A program made the translations under genes and the position numbers. Of a stretch of DNA of 64,000 nt, positions 7,949 to 15,822 are shown one piece after another. A model generated the notes under the pieces. It saw nothing but the letters and a program-made list of their open reading frames with translations, made no database searches and was not told the origin of the DNA. The DNA comes from Lentisphaeria bacterium (GTDB lineage Bacteria > Verrucomicrobiota > Lentisphaeria > Victivallales > Victivallaceae), in assembly GCA_022768375.1 (NCBI GenBank), contig JALEMG010000050.1:1-64000 (forward strand), in the 5' to 3' direction. Every line of letters begins with the position of its first letter. Positions within the stretch are counted from its first letter, which is position 1.

Positions 7949-8380
7949 ATGCAAAAGAAATACATCGGGTACGGGATCGCCCTTTTGCTGCCGGCGATGC
8001 TGGCCCTTTGGGTCCTTTGGCCGCAGGAGAGTTACAGGGAACTCAAGGCGCAGACGGCGGTCGCCGCCGACCCGGAGGCCGAAAAACTGATCCGCGAATT
8101 CTTTGCGGCGGCCAAAGCCCGCGACAGAAGCAAACTCGGCGGCATGATGCTGATTCGGGACAATACCGACCGGGACCGTTACACGGAACCGTTTCTCGGC
8201 AAAAATGCGGAACCCGTGCGATTTCTCGGCTTCAGGCGGCTGAATCACAGTTCCAAGATCAATCTGACCGCCGTTGTTTACAGCCAGCCGCTGGACAAAA
8301 GTTTTGCCTTCACGCTGGTCAAAAATCCGCGCGATCAATACAAGGTGTATTCCATTGGAAGTTCCGTCCGAAGACCGTGA
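7949..8380 (+). CDS. hypothetical membrane-anchored protein
   Basis: A 143-aa protein with one N-terminal hydrophobic segment (about residues 5-24, GYGIALLLPAMLALWVLW), then an extracytoplasmic domain beginning with an acidic helix (ADPEAEKLIREFF) and ending in beta-like segments. The layout resembles small NTF2-like or DUF4019-like secreted domains, but I cannot assign a family. ATG at 7949 is chosen because it follows the upstream stop by two bases; a TTG two codons earlier is also possible. It sits between the pseudopilin-like gene and the FMN-binding lipoprotein and probably works with them. Confidence 0.7.
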   Translation: MQKKYIGYGIALLLPAMLALWVLWPQESYRELKAQTAVAADPEAEKLIREFFAAAKARDRSKLGGMMLIRDNTDRDRYTEPFLGKNAEPVRFLGFRRLNHSSKINLTAVVYSQPLDKSFAFTLVKNPRDQYKVYSIGSSVRRP

Positions 8381-8390
8381 GGAACGGGTC

Positions 8391-8927
8391 ATGAAATTTC
8401 GCATACTCATCATCATTCCGGCATTGACGATGCTGACAGTCGGATGCGGCGGGGACTCGGGGAACTCCGCGCAAACGGCGGCCTCCTCCGATGCGGTCGG
8501 GGGGCTCGGCGCGGCGGTGGGCGGAGAATACGGTGCGTTCATCATGGACATCAAAACCGCCTTGCCGCGGTTTGCCTCCTTCGGCAAACGCTCCGCCCGG
8601 CGGGTGGACCTGCTGGACGGGGACGGCAATGTGATCGGCCGCCTCTTTCTCGCGCCCGCGGGCAAATACCCCCGGACCGAAGGCTTCAACGGTTATGTTG
8701 ATACCGCTGTGGTGCTGACGCCGGACGACCGGATCGCCGGTGTTGCCGTCGGCAAAAACGAGGAAACTCCCCGCTGGCTGAAACGGGTCCGCGGGGCCGG
8801 ATTTCTCACCCGCTGGAACGGTCGTTCCGTCGGGGAAGCCGCCGAATTGCAGGTGGACGCCGTCACCGGCGCCACCTATTCCAGCACCGCCATCAAAGAC
8901 GAGGTCCGGACCATCCTCAATCAGTGA
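8391..8927 (+). CDS. FMN-binding domain lipoprotein (predicted covalently flavinylated)
   Basis: A 178-aa protein. The lipoprotein signal ends LTVGC with the cysteine at residue 19. The rest is an FMN_bind domain of the RnfG/NqrC type, ending in DAVTGATYSS (residues 156-165). This matches the Dxx[ST]GAx[ST] motif at which ApbE attaches FMN to the final threonine (T162). Such lipoproteins carry electrons outside the inner membrane. It is the last gene of the operon beginning at 7128, ten bases after its neighbour. No apbE or Rnf/Nqr genes lie nearby, so the electron donor and acceptor are unknown. 8928-9020 is a convergent gap with nothing notable. Confidence 0.85.
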   Translation: MKFRILIIIPALTMLTVGCGGDSGNSAQTAASSDAVGGLGAAVGGEYGAFIMDIKTALPRFASFGKRSARRVDLLDGDGNVIGRLFLAPAGKYPRTEGFNGYVDTAVVLTPDDRIAGVAVGKNEETPRWLKRVRGAGFLTRWNGRSVGEAAELQVDAVTGATYSSTAIKDEVRTILNQ

Positions 8928-9020
8928 CGGGCGCATTCGAGGGATTTTTCCGCTTTTTTGACTTCGGTCGCGGAAACGAAGCGATATGGAGCGGCTCGAC
9001 AACCTCGAAACGGCAATGCG

Positions 9021-11069
9021 TCAACGAACGGTCGTCGCGGCGCGGAACCGGGGATAGAACGGGCCGGGGGCTTTGGTCAGCCGCACCCGGACGTTTCCGG
9101 CGCCGGGAGCCAGCGGGAACTCCGCGGCCCCGGAAGCATCGAAAGCGGCGGCGACCGGAGGTTTGCCGTCCAGTTCGATCCGGAAATCGGCGGTCTCCGC
9201 CGCATCGCCGTAAATCACCAGTCTGCCGCCGTTGGCGGGGCGGGCAAGTTCCATCTCCAGAAAGCCGTTGGGGAAGACCGTGTTCCCGGCGTAGCGGAAA
9301 AATTCGCCGTGATCGAAGTTGGCGTGACAGGCGTGCATGTAGCGGGCGATGCGCCACTCGTCGGTGATGACGCCGCAAAGAATGCAGTCGACGGTGCCGG
9401 GGACGTATTTCCGCCGCATGGCGAACTCCGTTTCATACTCGTCGGCCAGAATGCCGAAAATCGCGTAAAACGGCTTCAAGTAGACGACCGTCGCGCTCGA
9501 CGACTCGTGAAAAAGGTCGGTATCCAGGCCGTTGACGAAACGGGTCTTCCGGGTCTCCTCCGCACCGAGGTCGTATCCGGCCAGATCGCAGAGGGTCCGC
9601 CTCCCGGCGGCAACGGCGGCGGTAAGCGAAGCGGCGGAGTTGTCGCCGGATTCCATATCGTCGAAGTAGGCGCAGACGATGCGGCAGAGCCAGAGAAACG
9701 CGGTCGCGGCGACTTTGGCGTTCTCCCACAGCCGTTTCCGCCACGCATACTCGGCTTCCCAGCCCGGCTCCACGGGCAAAGAATTCAGCAGAGACAATCC
9801 CTTCTCGACCAGGGCGCACGCCTCCTCTTTTTCCCGGAGGATCGCGGCGCGTCCGGGGGTGCGGTTCTGCGCGAGGATGGACCAGACCCCCGCGCCGTTA
9901 TGCAGATCGACGCCGTTTTTGAACAACGCGAAAATGAATCCGGCTTTGAGATACTTGGTCATGGGCTGGCTGGGGAACTGGTGAAAAATCACGTTGCCGG
10001 CGATGAAGTTGGTCTTTTTCACCACCTCGAACCCGTCCAGTCCCAGTTGCAGAAACGCTTCCCGCGCCGAGGCCGGGGCGTGTTGTGCCAGCCACTCCCG
10101 CCGGATGTCGGCGGCGGTCACGGCGGGATCGTCGATCGCCCGCTCATAGGCGTAGAGATTCACCTCGTAGCAGTCGAACGTGCGGTTGCCGATGCGGTCC
10201 AGCCGGATGGCGTAGCGGTCGACTCCGGCGGTCTGCCCGGTGCGGACGTAGTTGACGATGTTCTCGACGTTCTCGGCTGGAAGCATGCCCGCGCCGAGAA
10301 ATTCTCCGAGGCAGTCGCACTCCGCGCCCAGTTGCGCACCGGGCAGTTTCCGCAGGAAGGGATTGACGGGCAGGAAGGGGTCAAAATCGTAGGGCGTGAT
10401 CTTGGTCTCGATCTCGAATCCGTATTCGCGGGCGGCCGCGGCGGCCCCGGCCAGAATATCCTCGTAGTCCTGCGCGATGGAGCCGAAGGAGCGAAGAACG
10501 AACCGCTTGTTTCTTTTCCGCAATTCGGAGGCGAAGATCCGCACCAGATGCTCCACCACCTTGCGGGGCGGGAACTTCGCGGTGTTGGAGTTGTGGATCA
10601 CCGAATAACTGGCCTCGGTCAGCGTCAGCACCAGACCGTCCAGCGCGGGCATGGCCCGGAACGTCGCGTCGATCTTGTACCGGAGCAGTTCCGCGTAGGC
10701 GGCCCCGAGCAGATCGAATTCGCCGTTGGCGTCCAGCAGGTCGGGCCGGTCGACGAGCAGACCGTCCGGCACCATGGCCTCCCGGTGCCAGTAGAGCACC
10801 GGTTTGCCGGCGGCGTGGGCCAGTTCCAATATCTCTCCCAGTTTCCGCCGATTGGCGGCGATGCCGGCGAGGTCGATCCTCCGGTGGGTCTCCGGGTATT
10901 CGGCGTAGTCGGCCAATCCGTCCATGCCGCCTAAATTGGTGTGGCAGTCGGCGCAGATCTCGAAACTGTCCACCCGGTACTCGGCGGCCTTGCGCACCAC
11001 CTGCTTCATGTATTCGACGTTGAGCGGAGTCGGGTGCATCAGACTCCAGGTGATTTCGGCTTTCCGCAT
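9021..11069 (-). CDS. large cytoplasmic protein, probable glycoside hydrolase (TIM barrel)
   Basis: A 682-aa protein without a signal peptide. The first 330 residues look like an alternating beta/alpha barrel with conserved-looking acidic and aromatic strand ends (SFEICADCHTN, PVLYWHREAM, LVLTLTEASYS, GAECDCLGEFLGAG). A helical region and a C-terminal beta-sandwich-like domain follow. The ECDCLGEFLGAGMLP stretch followed by a YAIRLDRIGN segment recalls alpha-glucuronidase-type (GH67/GH115) proteins, so a sugar-acid or glycan hydrolase role is plausible but not proven. The second ATG (11069) is chosen because AAGGG is correctly spaced for it; an ATG two codons earlier exists. It lies 12 bases downstream of rsmI in the same orientation. 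Confidence 0.6.
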   Translation of the reverse strand: MRKAEITWSLMHPTPLNVEYMKQVVRKAAEYRVDSFEICADCHTNLGGMDGLADYAEYPETHRRIDLAGIAANRRKLGEILELAHAAGKPVLYWHREAMVPDGLLVDRPDLLDANGEFDLLGAAYAELLRYKIDATFRAMPALDGLVLTLTEASYSVIHNSNTAKFPPRKVVEHLVRIFASELRKRNKRFVLRSFGSIAQDYEDILAGAAAAAREYGFEIETKITPYDFDPFLPVNPFLRKLPGAQLGAECDCLGEFLGAGMLPAENVENIVNYVRTGQTAGVDRYAIRLDRIGNRTFDCYEVNLYAYERAIDDPAVTAADIRREWLAQHAPASAREAFLQLGLDGFEVVKKTNFIAGNVIFHQFPSQPMTKYLKAGFIFALFKNGVDLHNGAGVWSILAQNRTPGRAAILREKEEACALVEKGLSLLNSLPVEPGWEAEYAWRKRLWENAKVAATAFLWLCRIVCAYFDDMESGDNSAASLTAAVAAGRRTLCDLAGYDLGAEETRKTRFVNGLDTDLFHESSSATVVYLKPFYAIFGILADEYETEFAMRRKYVPGTVDCILCGVITDEWRIARYMHACHANFDHGEFFRYAGNTVFPNGFLEMELARPANGGRLVIYGDAAETADFRIELDGKPPVAAAFDASGAAEFPLAPGAGNVRVRLTKAPGPFYPRFRAATTVR

Positions 11070-11087
11070 GGTCATATCCCTTATGTT

Positions 11088-11780
11088 CTACGGTTGTTCC
11101 GTTTCTTCCGTTCCCTCGACGGCGCGGACGCCGACGACGATCTCGCCTTTCCATTCCCGCTTCAAGGCGGCCAGTTCCGCCGCGGTGCCCCGGAGTATTT
11201 CCTCGTGCAGTTTGGTTGCTTCGCGGATGACCGCCGTCCGGGCATCGGGGGCGATCGCGGATAATTCGGCGAGGGTCCGGGCGATGCGGAAGGGGGATTC
11301 AAAAAAGAACCCGGTGCGGTCGTCCGCGACGATCCGGGCAAAAAATTTGCCCCGCTTCCCCGGCTTGACCGGCGCGAACCCCCAGAAGGCGAAGCGGTCC
11401 ACCGGCAGTCCCGAAGCCGTCACCGCGAATGTCAGGGCCGACACCCCGGGGATCACCACCGGTTCGATCCCGGCTTCCAGCGCGGTCCGCACCAGCAGGA
11501 ATCCCGGGTCCGCCACGGAGGGGGTCCCGGCGTCGGAGACCAGCGCCAGCGAGTGCCCGGACCGCACGAAGTCGATCAGTCCCGCGACTTTGGCGTGTTC
11601 GTTGAATGCGTGGCAACTCTCCAATTTGCCGTGAATGTCGTAATGACTGAGCAACTGCCGGGTGTGCCGGGTGTCCTCGGCGGCGATGAGATCAACGGAA
11701 CGCAGGACGTTCAGCGCCCGGAGGGTGATGTCTTCCAGATTGCCGATGGGGGTGCTGACCAGAAAAAGTTTGCCGTTCAT
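11088..11780 (-). CDS. rsmI: 16S rRNA (cytidine-1402-2'-O)-methyltransferase
   Basis: A 230-aa SAM-dependent methyltransferase of the tetrapyrrole-methylase fold. It 2'-O-methylates C1402 in the decoding centre of 16S rRNA. Diagnostic segments are all present: STPIGNLEDIT near the start, AAEDTRHTRQLLSHY, LVSDAGTPSVADPG (SAM loop) and IPGVSALTFAVTASGLP. The length is somewhat below the usual 270-290 because the C-terminal part is short. The start at 11780 aligns with the family's usual beginning (MNGKLFLVSTPIG); the longer upstream frame runs through the promoter. Confidence 0.93.
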   Translation of the reverse strand: MNGKLFLVSTPIGNLEDITLRALNVLRSVDLIAAEDTRHTRQLLSHYDIHGKLESCHAFNEHAKVAGLIDFVRSGHSLALVSDAGTPSVADPGFLLVRTALEAGIEPVVIPGVSALTFAVTASGLPVDRFAFWGFAPVKPGKRGKFFARIVADDRTGFFFESPFRIARTLAELSAIAPDARTAVIREATKLHEEILRGTAAELAALKREWKGEIVVGVRAVEGTEETEQP

Positions 11781-11814
11781 GCCGAAAAAAATCCTGTTTG
11801 GAGTTCCGGATCTT

Positions 11815-11843
11815 AATATACTTGCGTTTTCCGGGGCTTTCAA
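11815..11843 (-). promoter_or_regulatory. promoter of rsmI
   Basis: Minus strand TTGAAA (11843-11838), 17 bp, TATATT (11820-11815). It lies back to back with the promoter of the pseudouridine synthase gene. Confidence 0.6.
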
Positions 11844-11845
11844 CC

Positions 11846-11874
11846 TTGCCAATCCGGGTTTTTGGGGGTATTTT
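11846..11874 (+). promoter_or_regulatory. promoter of the pseudouridine synthase / metH operon
   Basis: TTGCCA (11846-11851), 17 bp, TATTTT (11869-11874). The ATG at 11882 is only seven bases beyond the -10, so the transcript may be nearly leaderless. Confidence 0.5.
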
Positions 11875-11881
11875 ATATGGC

Positions 11882-12589
11882 ATGGCGAATTTGGTGAAAT
11901 ATGTGGCCGCGTGCGGCGCGGCTTCCCGGCGCGGGGCGGAAACGCTGATTCGCTCCGGCGCGGTGACGGTCAACGGCGCGGCGGAAGTCAATCCCGCCCG
12001 GCAGGTGGCGGAAACGGATGCCGTGGCGCTGAACGGTCGGCCTCTGGTCCCCGCGGCGGAGAAGCGTTACATTCTGCTCCACAAGCCGCGGGGGTATGTG
12101 TGCAGCAGCGCCGACGCGCACGCCGCGCATCTGGCACTGGAGTTGATCGACCTGCCCGGCACGCGCCTGGTCTCCGCCGGACGACTGGACAAGGAGAGCG
12201 AAGGGGCGATCATTTTCTCCAACGACGGGGCGTTCGTCCATATTCTGACGCACCCCCGGCACGGAGTGCTGAAGCGGTATCGCGTCTCGGTCCGTCCGGC
12301 GCTGTCTCCGGCGGCGCTGGCGCGCATCCGCGCCGGGATCGCGGACGACGGAGAGGTCCTGCGGGCGCGGGAAGTGAACGACCTCGGCGGCGGCGAGTAC
12401 GAATTTGTGCTGAATGAAGGCAGGAAACGGGAGATCCGGCGGCTGGTCAAAGCCTGCGGCTCCGTGGTGACGAAACTGGTGCGGCGGCAGATCGGCGCGG
12501 TGGAACTGGGCGATCTGCCGTCCGGGGCGTGGCGGGACCTGACTGCGGCGGAAGTGTCCGGACTGCTCCGGGGCGGAGGCGCGGCGTGA
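11882..12589 (+). CDS. 16S/23S rRNA pseudouridine synthase, RsuA/RluB family
   Basis: A 235-aa enzyme that isomerises specific uridines in rRNA. The N-terminal S4 RNA-binding domain (about residues 3-60, with VTVNG) is followed by the catalytic domain. The motif SAGRLDKESEG places the catalytic aspartate at D103; KRYRVSV and NEGRKREIRRL are the other family motifs. RsuA, RluB and RluE/F cannot be separated reliably here. No ribosome site is visible between promoter and ATG. The stop overlaps the GTG start of the next gene, tying it to the methionine synthase genes. Confidence 0.9.
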   Translation: MANLVKYVAACGAASRRGAETLIRSGAVTVNGAAEVNPARQVAETDAVALNGRPLVPAAEKRYILLHKPRGYVCSSADAHAAHLALELIDLPGTRLVSAGRLDKESEGAIIFSNDGAFVHILTHPRHGVLKRYRVSVRPALSPAALARIRAGIADDGEVLRAREVNDLGGGEYEFVLNEGRKREIRRLVKACGSVVTKLVRRQIGAVELGDLPSGAWRDLTAAEVSGLLRGGGAA

Positions 12590-13194
12590 CGGGCGTGCTG
12601 CACACGCTGTCCCGTATCGCGGTGCCGTTCCCGGAGCGGGAGGTGTTTCTCCGGCTGGGCGGCCGCCTGACCCGGACCGCGCTGACGGAAGCGGAGTTGC
12701 GGGAGTACCGCAAAGTCGCGCTGGAGGCGTTTGAGAAGTGCTTCCTCCGGGGCCGCTGGACGGTATTTCCGGCGCGGGCGGAGGAGGCCGGGGTCCGGCT
12801 GGACGACGGGACGCTGATCCCCGGCACGCAGTTCGCCCGCCGCAGCGCGGGCATCCGGGCGATATGGTGCGGGGCCGTCACCGCCGGAGCGGAGATCACC
12901 GCCGCCCGGGATGCCGGAGGATCGGTGGCGAAAAGCGCGGTGTACGACGCGGTGGGCGGCGAATGCGCCGACGCGGCGATGGGATTCATGCAGCGTCAGG
13001 CGGCGACGCAGTTGCGGGCCGGGGCGCTGGGATTGCGGGAGTCGCGGTATTCGCCGGGGTACGGCGACATGCCGCTGGAGGTGCAGAAGATTTTCTTCGA
13101 CCGGCTGAAACTGGAGGAACTGGGCATGAAACTGGATGAAAACTGTTTCATGCTTCCGGAAAAGAGCGTGACCGCCTTCGCGGGCGTGGATTGA
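12586..13194 (+). CDS. stand-alone methionine synthase activation-domain protein
   Basis: A 202-aa protein resembling the C-terminal reactivation (AdoMet-binding) domain of cobalamin-dependent methionine synthase MetH. RYSPGYGDMPLEVQKIFF is the hallmark segment (S-x-G-Y-x-D/P), preceded by an Ala-rich helical part. It would bind SAM and help reduce and methylate oxidised cob(II)alamin on the partner encoded next. GTG start at 12586 overlaps the previous stop (GTGA). The separate gene lies nine bases before the catalytic subunit, the arrangement of split MetH systems such as that of Thermotoga. Confidence 0.85.
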   Translation: MTGVLHTLSRIAVPFPEREVFLRLGGRLTRTALTEAELREYRKVALEAFEKCFLRGRWTVFPARAEEAGVRLDDGTLIPGTQFARRSAGIRAIWCGAVTAGAEITAARDAGGSVAKSAVYDAVGGECADAAMGFMQRQAATQLRAGALGLRESRYSPGYGDMPLEVQKIFFDRLKLEELGMKLDENCFMLPEKSVTAFAGVD

Positions 13195-13203
13195 GGTCGA
13201 ATC

Positions 13204-15639
13204 GTGAACAGAGGTGAATTTCGAGCGCTGGCCGCGAGCCGGATTCTGCTGCTGGACGGAGCCACCGGCACCGAACTGGCCAAGCGGGGCATGCCCGCCG
13301 GGGTCTGCCCGGAACTGTGGGCCTGCGAGCACCCGGAAGCGATGCGGGATATCCGCCGCCGCTACCTCGCCGCGGGCAGCGACATCGTCTACGCGCCCAC
13401 ATTCGGCGGCAACCGGTGCAAGTTTTCGGAATTCGGCCTCGCGGACCGGGTGCGCGAAATCGTCTCCGAACTGGCGGCCGCCGCCAAAGCCGACGCGCCG
13501 GACGCGCTGGTTTTCGGGGACATCGCCCCTACCGGAAAATTTGTGGAACCCTGCGGCGATCTGCCGTTCGAGGAAGCGGTCGCCGTTTTCCGGGAAAGCG
13601 CGGAGGCGCTGCTGGATGGCGGCGTGGACGGATTCGCCATTGAGACCATGATGGACCTGCAGGAGGCCCGGGCCGCACTGCTGGCGGTGCGGGAGGTCGC
13701 GCCCGATCTGCCGGTGCTGGTCACGATGACCTTCGAGTCCGGCGGCCGGTCCCTCACCGGCGTCCATCCGGTCGCGGCGCTGAACGCCCTGCAGTCTCTG
13801 GGCGCGGACGCATTCGGCTGCAACTGCTCCACCGGGCCGAAAGAAATGGCGGAGATCATCGCGGCGATGGCGCCTTACGCCCGCATCCCCCTCGTCGCCA
13901 AACCCAATGCCGGACTGCCCCGGCTGGAAGGGGGGCGGACGGTGTTTCCGATGGGGCCGGACGAATTTTCCGCCTGCGCCGAAGCGCTGGTGACGGCGGG
14001 CGCGGGCATCCTCGGCGGCTGCTGCGGGACCTCCCCGGCGCACATCGCCCGACTGTCCGAAGCGGCGGAGGGCGTACCGCCGCCGCAGTTGCCCGCTTCG
14101 CCGCCGGCGCTGATCTCGTCGGTTTCGGAGATCGTGGAAGTTTCGACGCACGCGCCGTTCACCGTCATCGGGGAGCGGATCAACCCCACCGGCAAGAAGG
14201 CGTTCCAGGCCGAATTGCGGGCGAACCGCACCGACATGGCGCTGGATTTCGCATTGCAGCAAGTCGCCGCCGGAGCGAAAATCCTCGACATCAACATGGG
14301 GCTCTCCGGGATCGACGAAGCGGGGATGATGCGTCAGACCATGACCCGGCTGCTCAAAGCCGTATCCGCGCCGCTGTGCATCGACTCCACCGACCCCGAA
14401 ACGGTGGAAACGGCGCTGCGGCTGTATCCGGGCCGCGCGCTGCTCAACTCCGTTTCGGCGGAGAAAAGGAAACTGGAAAAAATCCTGCCCCTCGCCGCGA
14501 AGTACGGCGCGATGCCGATCCTGCTTCCCCTCACCGACGCGGGCATTCCCGCCACGGCGGACGAACGCATGGCGGTGCTGGAGGATATCCTCGCCGCGTG
14601 CGCCGAATACGGCTACACGCCGGCGGATGTCTGCGCCGACGCGCTCATCATGACCGTTTCCGCCGAAGCGCGGGCGGCGCGGACCTCGCTGGAGTTCATT
14701 TCCCGGTGCCGCGAACGGGGCATCGCCACGGTGTGCGGACTGTCCAATGTGAGTTTCGGCATGCCCGCGCGGCCGCTGCTCAACCGGACGTTCCTCGGCA
14801 TGGCGATGGGCCGGGGGCTGAATCTGGCCATCGCCAACCCGCTGTTCCCCGAACTGATGGAGATGACGCTGGCGGGGGACGCCCTGCTGGACCGCGACCC
14901 GAACATGGCGAAATTTCTGGACCGCTTCGCCGCCGCGCCGCCGGAGACCGCCCGGCCGTCCGCCGCGGCGGAGAGCGTTTCTCCGGCGGAACAACTGCGC
15001 CGGACCATTCTGCGGGGCGACGCGGAGGCGGTGCCGGCCCGGATCGACGAACTGCTGAAACTCGGCACCCCTCCGGCGGAGATCCTCAACGCCATTCTCA
15101 TCCCCGCGATCACGGAGGTCGGACAGAAGTACGAGCAGAAGGAGTTCTTTCTGCCCCAGTTGATCTCCGGCGCCGAAGCGATGCAGCGGGGGACCGCCTG
15201 TCTGGAGCAACTGCTCTCCGACGCGAATGCGGAGACCGGCGCGGCCGGGAAGCCGAAAATCATCATCGCCACCGTCAAGGGCGACATTCACGACATCGGC
15301 AAGAACATCGTCGCGGTGGTGCTGCGCAACTACGGACTGGATGTGGTCGACCTGGGCAAGGACGTGCCGCCGGAGGTGATCATCGACACCGCCGTCCGAG
15401 AAAACGTGCGGGTCGTCTGTCTTTCCGCGCTGATGACCACCACCATGGGAGCGATGCGGGAAACCGTGGCGCTGGCCCGGAAACGGGGACGGAACGAGTT
15501 GCGGTTCATCGTCGGCGGCGCGGTGGTGGACCAGTGTTTCGCCGACGAACTGGGGGCGTGCTACGGCGCCGATCCTATGAGCACGATGCGGCATGCCAGG
15601 CGTCTGCTGGAGCAAAATGACTCCGTACCGAAGGAATAG
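13204..15639 (+). CDS. metH: cobalamin-dependent methionine synthase lacking the activation domain
   Basis: An 811-aa enzyme that moves a methyl group from methyltetrahydrofolate to homocysteine through cobalamin. Domains: homocysteine methyltransferase barrel (about 10-290) with zinc ligands C208 in FGCNCS and C273/C274 in GGCCGTSPAH; pterin-binding barrel (about 318-575, FTVIGERINPTGKK); cobalamin cap (about 595-680); Rossmann cobalamin domain with D694-x-H696-x-x-G699, where H696 is the lower cobalt ligand. The protein ends there. The usual fourth (activation) domain is the separate gene immediately upstream. GTG start with an AGGTCGA-type site nearby; ATG is absent in this position. Confidence 0.95.
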   Translation: MNRGEFRALAASRILLLDGATGTELAKRGMPAGVCPELWACEHPEAMRDIRRRYLAAGSDIVYAPTFGGNRCKFSEFGLADRVREIVSELAAAAKADAPDALVFGDIAPTGKFVEPCGDLPFEEAVAVFRESAEALLDGGVDGFAIETMMDLQEARAALLAVREVAPDLPVLVTMTFESGGRSLTGVHPVAALNALQSLGADAFGCNCSTGPKEMAEIIAAMAPYARIPLVAKPNAGLPRLEGGRTVFPMGPDEFSACAEALVTAGAGILGGCCGTSPAHIARLSEAAEGVPPPQLPASPPALISSVSEIVEVSTHAPFTVIGERINPTGKKAFQAELRANRTDMALDFALQQVAAGAKILDINMGLSGIDEAGMMRQTMTRLLKAVSAPLCIDSTDPETVETALRLYPGRALLNSVSAEKRKLEKILPLAAKYGAMPILLPLTDAGIPATADERMAVLEDILAACAEYGYTPADVCADALIMTVSAEARAARTSLEFISRCRERGIATVCGLSNVSFGMPARPLLNRTFLGMAMGRGLNLAIANPLFPELMEMTLAGDALLDRDPNMAKFLDRFAAAPPETARPSAAAESVSPAEQLRRTILRGDAEAVPARIDELLKLGTPPAEILNAILIPAITEVGQKYEQKEFFLPQLISGAEAMQRGTACLEQLLSDANAETGAAGKPKIIIATVKGDIHDIGKNIVAVVLRNYGLDVVDLGKDVPPEVIIDTAVRENVRVVCLSALMTTTMGAMRETVALARKRGRNELRFIVGGAVVDQCFADELGACYGADPMSTMRHARRLLEQNDSVPKE

Positions 15640-15658
15640 TGAAAAACAATCAAAAATA

Positions 15659-15681
15659 AGCGGCGGGGTTGCCGCTCTTTT
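15659..15681 (+). terminator. probable terminator after metH
   Basis: Stem AGCGGC / GCCGCT with a six-base GGGGTT loop, followed by CTTTT. Modest strength. Confidence 0.5.
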
Positions 15682-15687
15682 CGGCGG

Positions 15688-15752
15688 AAAAACGAAGTAG
15701 GACGACAAAGGCGGACTCGTTACTTCCTTTTGACCGCAAAAGAAAAACTCCG
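15688..15752 (+). repeat. degenerate relative of the miniature element core
   Basis: GAAGTAGGACGACAAAGGCG and the following CGTTACTTCCTTTTG...CGCAAAAG parallel the core of the 257-bp element (GAAGTAAGACAAGAAAAGGCG, then GTTACTTTCTTTCGCAAAAG). No terminal repeats are found. The rest of 15640-15822 contains no gene. Confidence 0.4.
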
Positions 15753-15822
15753 CCCTACAGTTAAAACCGCGGGGCTTTTTTTACGCGGAGGCGGGAAAAA
15801 ATCATTCCCGCTTTCCACCCGA

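Noticed and set aside
12067-15708. Very long open frame antisense to the pseudouridine synthase and metH genes
   Set aside because: Composition is Arg/Gly/His-rich noise from the GC-rich opposite strand; the plus-strand proteins are full-length known enzymes.
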